Source: an uncultured beta proteobacterium
GTDB lineage: Bacteria > Pseudomonadota > Gammaproteobacteria > Burkholderiales > Burkholderiaceae_C
Length of the DNA: 9,437 nucleotides
Direction: 5' to 3'
Assembly (NCBI GenBank): GCA_903870955.1
Contig: CAIQEX010000289.1
Coordinates: forward strand, 1 to 9,437
Made by a program: the position numbers and the translations under genes. A model generated the notes under the pieces. It searched no databases, was not told the DNA's origin, and saw only the letters and a program-made list of their open reading frames with translations. Shown one piece after another: positions 1 to 5,743 of this stretch; the first letter of the stretch is position 1; each line of letters starts with the position of its first letter.

Positions 1-29
1 CGCCTACCGGCAGTTTGCGGAAGTCGGTA

Positions 30-389
30 TCAGGAGAGTGCGGGGGGGCCGCGCGCCGGAGGCGGCGTGGCCATTACGGGCGTTAAGCTGCCCGTGACTT
101 GTTCTGGAACCAAATAGGTGCGAGGCGCTACGGCGCTAAAGCCTACGATTTCCAGAGGTGGGGGTGCACTGATACTGGCACACAGCGGGCAGTCCAGTGT
201 GTGGTGCACGGTCGGGCTGGATTTTCCAGCCGCATCCACGCTGATGACCTTCATGGAGCCGGTGCCTGAGCACACCAGTTGCATGCTTTGCGGGTTCACC
301 ATGGGTGAAGCAATCGCCACACCGATGGACAACGCAAACCACACCAGCACGTAGCGGGCGATCAGGTGGGCGTTGCGCAGAGTTTGCAT
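30..389 (-). CDS. DUF2946-like small exported protein
   Basis: A 119-residue protein ending in TGA. Residues 10-28 form one hydrophobic segment (VLVWFALSIGVAIA) that could be a signal peptide or an N-terminal anchor, so the rest is probably periplasmic. The middle has a Cys pair in the context HHTLDCPLC (His62, His63, Cys67, Cys70), plus Cys40 and several Met (30, 36, 46). The tail from about residue 76 is rich in Pro. The short length, N-terminal hydrophobic segment and D-C-P-x-C motif match the DUF2946 family of proteobacteria, which is often found beside TonB receptors or copper-related genes. The function is not established. The His/Cys/Met content would suit metal binding, but that is inference. 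The start is the ATG at 389, without a clear Shine-Dalgarno. Downstream neighbours lie outside the window; only 29 bp are visible and they hold nothing recognisable. Confidence 0.72.
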   Translation of the reverse strand: MQTLRNAHLIARYVLVWFALSIGVAIASPMVNPQSMQLVCSGTGSMKVISVDAAGKSSPTVHHTLDCPLCASISAPPPLEIVGFSAVAPRTYLVPEQVTGSLTPVMATPPPARGPPALS

Positions 390-474
390 GGCGTAGATTA
401 TTGCAGTGCACTTTGGGGCGCGTCTAGTCCCATATAGACAAATTCGCTAAAAGCGGTAATTTCTCACATAGATG

Positions 475-492
475 ATGGACTGGATTGTCCAT
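475..492. repeat. Perfect 6-bp inverted repeat, possible operator
   Basis: The sequence ATGGACtggattGTCCAT is a perfect dyad with a 6-bp spacer, the geometry of many dimeric repressor sites. It abuts the -35-like TTGACG, which starts at 492, in the divergent intergenic region. A 6+6 dyad is not rare by chance in 240 bp, so the regulatory role is only a suggestion. Confidence 0.25.
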
Positions 493-535
493 TGACGACA
501 CTTTCGCGTCGGCTGTTTTGTCAATAACTCAAACA

Positions 536-619
536 ATGGATGCCAAAGCCAAAGCTTCCGCTGCCCACGCCGCTCGCAGAAATCGAATCAAGGCGTTTGT
601 GCAGCCGTTCCACATTTAG
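536..619 (+). CDS. Possible small basic-peptide ORF upstream of the receiver gene
   Basis: An ATG at 536 opens a 27-codon frame ending in TAG at 617-619. The peptide starts MDAKAKASAAHAARRNR and is rich in Ala, Lys and Arg. The stop codon overlaps the ribosome binding site of the receiver gene (AGGAA 618-622), an arrangement seen in leader peptides whose translation influences the next gene. No Shine-Dalgarno precedes the ATG. The product is not recognised and the ORF may be a chance opening. Confidence 0.2.
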   Translation: MDAKAKASAAHAARRNRIKAFVQPFHI

Positions 620-622
620 GAA
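618..622 (+). promoter_or_regulatory. Ribosome binding site of the receiver gene
   Basis: AGGAA lies 7 bases before the ATG at 630. It decides the start: the in-frame ATG at 540 has no such site and would add 30 residues of low-complexity sequence ahead of the receiver fold. Confidence 0.7.
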
Positions 623-629
623 TCCATGT

Positions 630-1070
630 ATGGACAAGAAAACCATTCTCATTGTTGATGACGCACCCAGCAATCTCATTCTTTTGAACAATCTTTTGTG
701 CCGGGATTACCGCGTCAAGGTCGCCAACAGTGGCAGCCGAGGCATCAAGCTGGCACTTGCCGATGATGCGCCTGACCTCATCCTGCTTGACGTGGTCATG
801 CCAGACCTCAATGGTTTTGAGGTCTGCGACGTGTTGAAAAAAAACCGCAAAGCCCGGCACATCCCCATCATCTTCCTGACCACACTGGTTCACGATGAGG
901 AAGTGCAACGCGGACTGAGCCTGGGCGCAGTGGACTTTATAAGCAAACCCGTCAGCTCACAGCAACTGGCCACAAAGATCGCGAAATACCTGGCTCAGCT
1001 GCCGCATCAAGCGCTCGACCTGAGCGACGAACCTGCGCAGTCCCTTCAAGCGCTAACGCATGCGCAGTAA
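630..1070 (+). CDS. Stand-alone CheY-like response regulator receiver
   Basis: A 146-residue protein made almost wholly of one receiver (REC) domain, residues about 4-121. The expected residues are present: acidic pair Asp10-Asp11 (ILIVDDAPSN), phosphoacceptor Asp54 (LILLDVVMP), the switch Thr84/Thr85 (IIFLTT) and Lys106 in FISKP. It should therefore accept phosphate from a histidine kinase, but no kinase gene is visible nearby. After the receiver comes only a 25-residue polar tail, with no DNA-binding, HD-GYP or GGDEF output domain. The receiver resembles those at the N-terminus of RpfG/HD-GYP regulators (NLILLNNLL, YRVKVANSG), so it may have lost such an output or act by protein contact. 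It converges on the HDOD gene with an 85-bp gap (1071-1155) that has no clear terminator hairpin with a T-run. The nearby c-di-GMP genes suggest a shared pathway, but that is unproven. Confidence 0.9.
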   Translation: MDKKTILIVDDAPSNLILLNNLLCRDYRVKVANSGSRGIKLALADDAPDLILLDVVMPDLNGFEVCDVLKKNRKARHIPIIFLTTLVHDEEVQRGLSLGAVDFISKPVSSQQLATKIAKYLAQLPHQALDLSDEPAQSLQALTHAQ

Positions 1071-1155
1071 AGAGTCGATGCACCAGCATTTTTGAAAAAA
1101 AGGGAAAAGAGCGCGACCAAACGCAAATGTCTGGCCGAGCCAACCGCTTGACGGG

Positions 1156-2442
1156 CTACTGCGGAAACACCGATACGAACAAAGTGCGAAGCTTTTTCAC
1201 CACCTCCATCTCGGCAGTTTTGAGCGTCTTGTCAGAATCCCAGTCGCAATACAGCAGACCTGAGACACGACTGCCGGCGATCGGCAGAATGATGAATTTG
1301 GTGACCTGAGGCAACAACTGGCGATACCCTTCTGGGAGTGACATTTCCTTCAGTTTGGAAACATCCGCGATGGATATATCAATGTTGTTTTTGATCGCCG
1401 CATGAAATGTGGTGGGCATGAACTCCGCCGATACGCGTAGCTTGGTCTTGAGTTCATCAATGCCTTTGCCATAGGCGTTGCGAATGCGGAATTCCCCGGA
1501 GCGTGTCAGCATGAAAAGCAAACAGTGCGCTGTCTGCAGGCAAGTTGCCAACTCGGGCAACATGGCATTTGCCAATTCTTCGACCGAATTCTTTTTTTCC
1601 AGCGTGAGCACTTGCAGCAAAGTGGTCAATGCGTGTTCGGCGGATGCGTTCTGTCGCGCCAACTGAAAAGGCTTGGCCTCTTCAACCTTGCGCGCCATGA
1701 GCGCTGCCAAGTGGATCTTGTTGACGCCGGGCAGATCCAGATTGATCAGCAGGTTGTTGGCGGCTTCCGATTTGCCTTCGTGAATCAGCGACGACGCCTG
1801 ACTGGAAAAGCGGGCGATGCCGACAAGAGTAGGGTCGCCCGTTCCGTCAATGGTCGACAAGATGCTCGGCGGCAGATTCCAGTGCGCGGCCAATTGCACC
1901 CCCAGTTCCTGGTAGGACAGTCCCATGACTTCCACAGCAGCGTCCTGCTCATCCGAACCTTGTGCGATGCGTCGATTGATGGCCACGGTTTCGGCAGTCA
2001 GGTATTTCGACGCCATCAGGCGTCCGATTTCGTACATCAATGTGGCAACCGAGGCATCTTCGGCGCGATCAGCGCAGGCGTTGCGGGCCAATTCTGAAGC
2101 CATCAGCGTGCGTGACAGGTTTTCATCCTGACGGACCTGTTCATCGGACACCAGATCGGTCCCCAGTACCAGATGCAACACCGCCTCTGCACCCAAGACG
2201 TCCATTGCCGAAGACACCGACGAAGAGCCCGCGCCAAACGGCGCATACATGGCTGAATTGGCTAACTTCAAAACCCTTTGCGTCAGGGAAAAATCTTCAC
2301 TGATGTGATGCACAACGTCATGCCTGCCTTCATCACCAATATCGAGGGCGCCCAGTATCTGGGCTACGGTCCGTTCCGTTGCAGGGACTCCCTTGGAGCC
2401 CTGCATGGCAAGCAGCAACTTGTCCAGTACGTTGTGCTTCAT
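1156..2442 (-). CDS. HDOD domain protein with C-terminal GAF-like domain
   Basis: A 428-residue cytoplasmic signalling protein. Residues about 15-215 form an HDOD domain: ISEDFSLTQRVLKLANSAMY (48-66) and GVQLAAHWNLPPSI (181-194) are typical. Where true HD phosphohydrolases carry His-Asp, this one reads LMYEIGRLM (Tyr137-Glu138), so metal-dependent hydrolysis is not expected, as is usual for HDOD proteins. Residues about 275-428 look like a GAF-type sensor (a helix, then FRIRNAYGKG, FIILPI and SGLLYCDW strands). Ligand unknown. HDOD proteins serve as scaffolds or regulators in c-di-GMP, chemotaxis and motility pathways in proteobacteria. The start codon overlaps the stop of the GGDEF-EAL gene in ATGA (2439-2442) and no Shine-Dalgarno is visible close upstream, so translation is probably coupled to that gene. 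The two proteins are likely made together and may interact. Confidence 0.9.
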   Translation of the reverse strand: MKHNVLDKLLLAMQGSKGVPATERTVAQILGALDIGDEGRHDVVHHISEDFSLTQRVLKLANSAMYAPFGAGSSSVSSAMDVLGAEAVLHLVLGTDLVSDEQVRQDENLSRTLMASELARNACADRAEDASVATLMYEIGRLMASKYLTAETVAINRRIAQGSDEQDAAVEVMGLSYQELGVQLAAHWNLPPSILSTIDGTGDPTLVGIARFSSQASSLIHEGKSEAANNLLINLDLPGVNKIHLAALMARKVEEAKPFQLARQNASAEHALTTLLQVLTLEKKNSVEELANAMLPELATCLQTAHCLLFMLTRSGEFRIRNAYGKGIDELKTKLRVSAEFMPTTFHAAIKNNIDISIADVSKLKEMSLPEGYRQLLPQVTKFIILPIAGSRVSGLLYCDWDSDKTLKTAEMEVVKKLRTLFVSVFPQ

Positions 2443-4067
2443 GCTGCCAAAGCGGCTGCCGCCTCGAACTGGCGCACTATGCCATCGGCTGACATGGGAC
2501 GCCCCAACAGGTAACCTTGAATCAGGTTGCAGCCGGCGGCTTTGAGAAAGTCAAACTGGGCTTCGGTTTCCACCCCTTCAGCCACAACCTTGAGCTCAAT
2601 ACTGTGCGCCAGATCGATCATGGCTGTGACCAGTTTCTTGTCCGGGGTAATGCCAGACAGTTCCTCACCCATGGCCGTGACAAAGGCTTTGTCGATCTTG
2701 ATACTGGAAACCGGCAAACGCGTGAGGTAGGACAGACTCGAAAACCCCGTGCCAAAGTCATCGATTGAAAAGCGGATGCCACTTTCGCGCAAACGGGCCA
2801 GGGCGCGCTCGGTCTTCTCCTGGCTGTTCATGAGCGTGGATTCGGTGATCTCCAAGATCAACTTGGAAGGCTCAATGCCGGTCTCCCGGATGACCTCCAG
2901 CACTTCCTCGTCAAAATGGTCGCCACCGAACTGGACCGGAGACACGTTGACGGAAAGCACAAAGTCGGGCTCCAGGGCGTGGAATTTCTTGAGCTGATGG
3001 CAGGAGTAGCGCAAAGCCCATTTGCCCAGAAAAGGCATCAGGCCCGCGTCTTCCACGATCGGGATAAATTGGTTCGGGCCGACGCGGCCCAGGGTGCGGT
3101 TGGTCCAGCGCATCAGCGCCTCGGCGCCCACCAGTTTGCGATGCATGTCGTACTGAGGCTGGTACTCCATGAAGAACTCACCGTCCTGAATGCCATTGTG
3201 AATGGCCGCCTTGATGGAGAAGTCCACGTTCTCTTCTGTCAGCGTAAATACCGTAACCCGGTTTTTGCCCGCATTCTTGGAGTAATACATGGCTGTATCT
3301 GCATTCTTCAACAGCAGCGAATAGTCTTCGCCGTGTATCGGGTACTCCGCCACACCAATGCTTACGCCGAGATAGGCGTTGTGCGGCGCCGTGTCATAGG
3401 GGCGTGCCACGGCCAGCAAGATGTTTTTCAGTGCGCTTTTTGCTGCCATGGCGTGCTTGTCCGCGAACAGCAGCACAAATTCGTCACCACCGAGCCGGGC
3501 CATGAGATCCCCCGGTCCTATCAGCTTGGTCAAGCGCCTGGACGTCTCGATCAAAACCGCGTCACCCATGGTGTGGCCGTAGCTGTCGTTGACTTTTTTG
3601 AAGCCGTCCAGGTCCAACAAAGCGACGCAAAACGGTTCGTTGCCATCGGCGATCCATTGCTCCACGGTCTTCTGCAGCAAGGTGCGGTTGGGCAAACCGG
3701 TTAAGGCATCGTGCTCAGCGGCATGCCGAAGTGCCGTGGTATCGGTTTTCCATTTTGAAATATCAAAAATGCAGAACACAAATTGCCGCACAGCCGCAAG
3801 TGGGTAGCTGCGAAGATTGACCCAGCACTCGGTGTCTTCGTGGATGAGACGCACGTCGCAGTGAAAGCTGTCTGGTGATGCCTGCAGCGATTGCCGCAAT
3901 GCACCGACATCATCTGGATGCAACAACTGGATGAAGTTTTTCGGTAACGCATTGCCGATGAACCGGCTGAGCCAGCGCTGCCCGGGTTCGGATACGAAAT
4001 GGATATCAAAATTGGCGTCGACCCGCAGCACGGCGTCCAGCACGCGGTCAAGGGTTGGTGAACTCAT
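2439..4067 (-). CDS. PAS-GGDEF-EAL cyclic-di-GMP turnover enzyme
   Basis: A 542-residue soluble protein with three parts. Residues about 5-107 look like a PAS sensor ending in the usual FDISKWK. Residues about 115-275 are a GGDEF (diguanylate cyclase) domain with intact DLDGFKKVND (151-161) and RLGGDEF (191-197). The inhibitory I-site RxxD, expected just before it, reads GPGD (184-187), so the Arg is missing and product inhibition may be absent. Residues about 285-540 are an EAL phosphodiesterase domain with GAEALMRW (Glu316), Asn374, Glu406, DDFGTG (Asp436-Asp437), Lys457, AEGVE (Glu497) and QGY (Gln517) all present. Both activities therefore look possible; net direction cannot be told. No membrane segment is seen. 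The ATG at 4067 is the only reasonable start, because an in-frame TGA lies 18 bases upstream. Its own Shine-Dalgarno is weak, and a 26-codon ORF ends on it. The HDOD gene follows with an ATGA overlap. Confidence 0.95.
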   Translation of the reverse strand: MSSPTLDRVLDAVLRVDANFDIHFVSEPGQRWLSRFIGNALPKNFIQLLHPDDVGALRQSLQASPDSFHCDVRLIHEDTECWVNLRSYPLAAVRQFVFCIFDISKWKTDTTALRHAAEHDALTGLPNRTLLQKTVEQWIADGNEPFCVALLDLDGFKKVNDSYGHTMGDAVLIETSRRLTKLIGPGDLMARLGGDEFVLLFADKHAMAAKSALKNILLAVARPYDTAPHNAYLGVSIGVAEYPIHGEDYSLLLKNADTAMYYSKNAGKNRVTVFTLTEENVDFSIKAAIHNGIQDGEFFMEYQPQYDMHRKLVGAEALMRWTNRTLGRVGPNQFIPIVEDAGLMPFLGKWALRYSCHQLKKFHALEPDFVLSVNVSPVQFGGDHFDEEVLEVIRETGIEPSKLILEITESTLMNSQEKTERALARLRESGIRFSIDDFGTGFSSLSYLTRLPVSSIKIDKAFVTAMGEELSGITPDKKLVTAMIDLAHSIELKVVAEGVETEAQFDFLKAAGCNLIQGYLLGRPMSADGIVRQFEAAAALAA

Positions 4068-4144
4068 GCCTGCGGCACCCAGTCAGCACAAAAGAAAGGC
4101 AGCAGTAGACCGGAGGTCGTCACGGCGTCTATCAGTGCTCCCAT
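4064..4144 (-). CDS. Possible 26-residue leader peptide upstream of the GGDEF-EAL gene
   Basis: An ATG at 4144 opens 26 codons, ending in a TGA that shares two bases with the start of the GGDEF-EAL gene (ATGA, 4064-4067). It has GGAG five bases upstream, a better ribosome binding site than the one in front of the large gene. The peptide begins MGALIDAVTTSG and continues with a hydrophobic core (LLLPFF) and one Cys, one Trp and two Pro. No known leader peptide is recognised. If translated, ribosomes finishing it could restart on the large gene, giving a three-member coupled series with the HDOD gene. It may instead be a chance ORF, because any reading in that frame would end at the ATGA. Confidence 0.35.
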   Translation of the reverse strand: MGALIDAVTTSGLLLPFFCADWVPQA

Positions 4145-4149
4145 TCATA

Positions 4150-4153
4150 CTCC
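4150..4153 (-). promoter_or_regulatory. Ribosome binding site of the possible leader ORF
   Basis: On the minus strand GGAG stands 5 bases before the ATG at 4144 (GGAGTATGAATG). Spacing and sequence are good for a Shine-Dalgarno. It lies in the 167-bp gap (4068-4234) between xth and the GGDEF-EAL gene. That gap otherwise shows only AT-rich sequence around 4155-4180 and an 8-bp palindrome AACGCGTT (4185-4192); no clear -35/-10 pair was found. Confidence 0.4.
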
Positions 4154-4234
4154 ATCAGAATTTGTAGCGAGAATAACATTCGCAAACGCGTTACAGCAAA
4201 CTTTGTGTCTATCGCGCAAGTGATGTACGCCAGC

Positions 4235-5041
4235 TTATGAGTTTGCCCAGTCGTAGCCAATCGTCAGGGGCGCGTGATCCGAGAACTTTTCGCCCTTGTA
4301 GATTTCCACGCTGCGTGCACCGGCGGCCAGGGCCGGCGTTGCCAGGTGATAGTCCAGTCGCCAGCCCACGTTCTTGGCATAGGCTTCGCCGCGGTTGCTC
4401 CACCAGGTGTAGGCGTCGTCAGTGGCGGTGGGTTCCAACTGCCGGTACACATCGACCATGCCGCCGTCGGTCAGAAATTTGGTCATCCAGGCGCGCTCTT
4501 CAGGCAAGAATCCCGAGTTCTTCTGGTTGCTTTTCCAGTTCTTCAGGTCAATTTGCTGGTGTGCGATGTTGATGTCGCCGCACAGAATAAAGTCGCGCTG
4601 ACTCTTGAGCGACATCAAATACGGGTACATCTCATCCAGAAAACGGAACTTGGCCGCCTGGCGCTCCTCGCCCGAGGAGCCACTGGGAAAGTACGCGCTG
4701 ATGATGGAATGCTTGCGCTGGGGCGTGTCGAAACGAAGCTCCACATAGCGGCCTTCCGGATCAAATTCGGGCGAGTTGTATCCCACCACCACGTCGCTGG
4801 GTTCCAGGCGGGTGTAGACCCCCACACCTGAGTAGCCCTTTTTTTCCGCAAAGTGGAAATAGCCCTTCAGGCCGGAGAGCACTTCAAATTTATCGGCCAG
4901 GTCTGGCGCCTGGGCTTTGATCTCCTGCACGCAAATACAATCAGGTGCAGCTTTGGCAAGCCAGGCCTCAAGGCCTTTGCTGGTGGCGGAACGGATGCCG
5001 TTGAGGTTGAGGCTGGTTAACTTAAACAAGGAATTTCCCAT
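4235..5041 (-). CDS. xth: Exodeoxyribonuclease III (AP endonuclease family)
   Basis: A 268-residue protein of the exonuclease III/APE1 (EEP fold) family. These enzymes cut at abasic sites and remove 3' blocking groups in base excision repair, in the cytoplasm, using Mg2+. Family motifs are in order: LNLNGIRSA (Asn14), CVQEIKAQ (Glu40), GRYVELRF (97-104), ISAYFPSG (Tyr117), CGDINIAH (Asp156, Asn158), GWRLDYHL (Trp227, Asp230) and the catalytic FSDHAPL (Asp255-His256). All key residues are intact and the length is normal. The start is uncertain. The ATG at 5041 gives MGNSLFKLTS and overlaps the pyrE start by two bases. A TTG at 5029 would give MFKLTSLNLNG, closer to how I expect relatives to begin, and has GGGAA 5 bases upstream. 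The gene is divergent from pyrE with no intergenic space, so its promoter must lie inside the pyrE coding region. Confidence 0.95.
   Translation of the reverse strand: MGNSLFKLTSLNLNGIRSATSKGLEAWLAKAAPDCICVQEIKAQAPDLADKFEVLSGLKGYFHFAEKKGYSGVGVYTRLEPSDVVVGYNSPEFDPEGRYVELRFDTPQRKHSIISAYFPSGSSGEERQAAKFRFLDEMYPYLMSLKSQRDFILCGDINIAHQQIDLKNWKSNQKNSGFLPEERAWMTKFLTDGGMVDVYRQLEPTATDDAYTWWSNRGEAYAKNVGWRLDYHLATPALAAGARSVEIYKGEKFSDHAPLTIGYDWANS
5028..5039. promoter_or_regulatory. Two-way Shine-Dalgarno between the xth and pyrE starts
   Basis: The near-palindrome AAGGAATTTCCC reads AAGGAA on the plus strand, 6 bases before the pyrE ATG at 5040. On the minus strand it reads GGGAAATTCC directly before the candidate xth TTG at 5029. 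The plus-strand site is strong and fixes the pyrE start; the minus-strand site supports the TTG start for xth. Confidence 0.6.
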
Positions 5042-5735
5042 GTCGATTCAAGACCCTGCGCAAGGCGCTGTTGCGGACCCATTGGCCCAGGCTTTTGTGG
5101 CATTTGCAGTGCAGTGCGGGGTGCTGCGCTTTGGTGAGTTCAAGACCAAAGCCGGTCGCATGAGCCCGTACTTCTTCAACGCAGGTCTGTTTGACGACGG
5201 TGCCAAACTACTGCGTTTGGCAGAATTTTATGCCCAGCGCCTGTTGGAGAGCGGCATCGAATTCGATATGGTTTTTGGACCGGCCTACAAAGGCATCCCC
5301 TTGGGTGCTGCGTTGTCTGTGGAACTCGCGCGGCGGGGTCGCAACGTCCCATTCGCCTACAACCGCAAAGAGGCCAAAGACCATGGCGAAGGCGGCACGC
5401 TGGTGGGCGCGCCGCTCAAAGGCCGGGTGCTGATTGTTGACGACGTAATGTCGGCCGGAACCGCTGCACGCGAGTCAATTGCCATTATCGAAGCCGCTGG
5501 AGCCAAGCCGCATGCGGTGTGCATTGCGCTGGACCGTCAGGAAATGGCCACTGAAAATGGCCAGGACGTGGCCTATAGTGCAGTGCAGTACGTGCAAGGT
5601 AAGCTGGGTTTACAGGTCTGCGCGATTGCGAAGCTGGGCGATTTGATGCAGTATCTGGCGTCGGATGGAAACGCCGCTGCGGCGCAAGACCACGCCCGCG
5701 TGCTTGCATACCGTCAGCGCTACGGAGTCGAATAA
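5040..5735 (+). CDS. pyrE: Orotate phosphoribosyltransferase
   Basis: A 231-residue enzyme that joins orotate to PRPP to give orotidine 5'-monophosphate, the fifth step of de novo pyrimidine synthesis. Visible motifs are FKTKAGRMSPYFFNAG (34-49), FGPAYKGIPL (79-88), the flexible catalytic loop YNRKEAKDHGEGG (107-119, with Lys110, Lys113 and His115) and the PRPP-binding signature VLIVDDVMSAGTA (130-142, Asp134-Asp135). All are intact. Relative to the roughly 213-residue E. coli enzyme it has a slightly longer N- and C-terminus. The frame is open upstream to an ATG at 4917, but AAGGAA 6 bases before the ATG at 5040 and the good fit of the N-terminus make 5040 the start. The DUF4124 gene follows after 8 bp and is probably co-transcribed. 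Any promoter must lie within xth; no convincing -35/-10 was found. Confidence 0.96.
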   Translation: MSIQDPAQGAVADPLAQAFVAFAVQCGVLRFGEFKTKAGRMSPYFFNAGLFDDGAKLLRLAEFYAQRLLESGIEFDMVFGPAYKGIPLGAALSVELARRGRNVPFAYNRKEAKDHGEGGTLVGAPLKGRVLIVDDVMSAGTAARESIAIIEAAGAKPHAVCIALDRQEMATENGQDVAYSAVQYVQGKLGLQVCAIAKLGDLMQYLASDGNAAAAQDHARVLAYRQRYGVE

Positions 5736-5743
5736 GGGTGAAT

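Larger units (their letters stand above)
390..629. other. Divergent intergenic region between the DUF2946 and receiver genes
   Basis: This 240-bp stretch separates two divergently transcribed genes, so it should hold promoters for both. I see a -35-like TTGACG at 492-497, but no convincing -10 at 16-18 bp from it, so no promoter is called. Small dyads are present: CGCT-aaa-AGCG (445-455), ATGGAC-N6-GTCCAT (475-492) and ATTGAC-N23-GTCAAT (491-525). A short ORF (536-619) lies at the right end. The receiver frame is also open leftwards to an ATG at 540, but the true start is judged to be at 630. Confidence 0.5.

Noticed and set aside
540..629. Longer receiver protein starting at 540
   Set aside because: The added 30 residues are low-complexity, and AGGAA is well spaced for the ATG at 630, where the receiver fold begins.
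1080..1110. Terminator between the receiver and HDOD genes (TTTTTGAAAAA)
   Set aside because: The complementarity is only A/T with a one-base loop and lacks a GC stem; it is more likely a simple A/T run.
1525..2097. 190-codon plus-strand ORF opposite the HDOD gene
   Set aside because: Antisense shadow; the composition follows the complementary codons of the real gene.
2916..3704. 262-codon plus-strand ORF opposite the GGDEF-EAL gene
   Set aside because: Antisense shadow of a gene with intact GGDEF and EAL motifs; no domain or good ribosome binding site.
4205..4234. Sigma-54-like promoter (minus strand CTGGC...TTGC)
   Set aside because: The GG to GC spacing is 12 bases rather than the required 10.
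4917..5039. Longer pyrE with an ATG at 4917
   Set aside because: The extra 41 residues are antisense to the conserved N-terminus of xth, and the strong AAGGAA lies before the ATG at 5040.
5543..5565. Direct repeat of ATGGCCA within pyrE
   Set aside because: Short and explained by the coding sequence; no matching array elsewhere.
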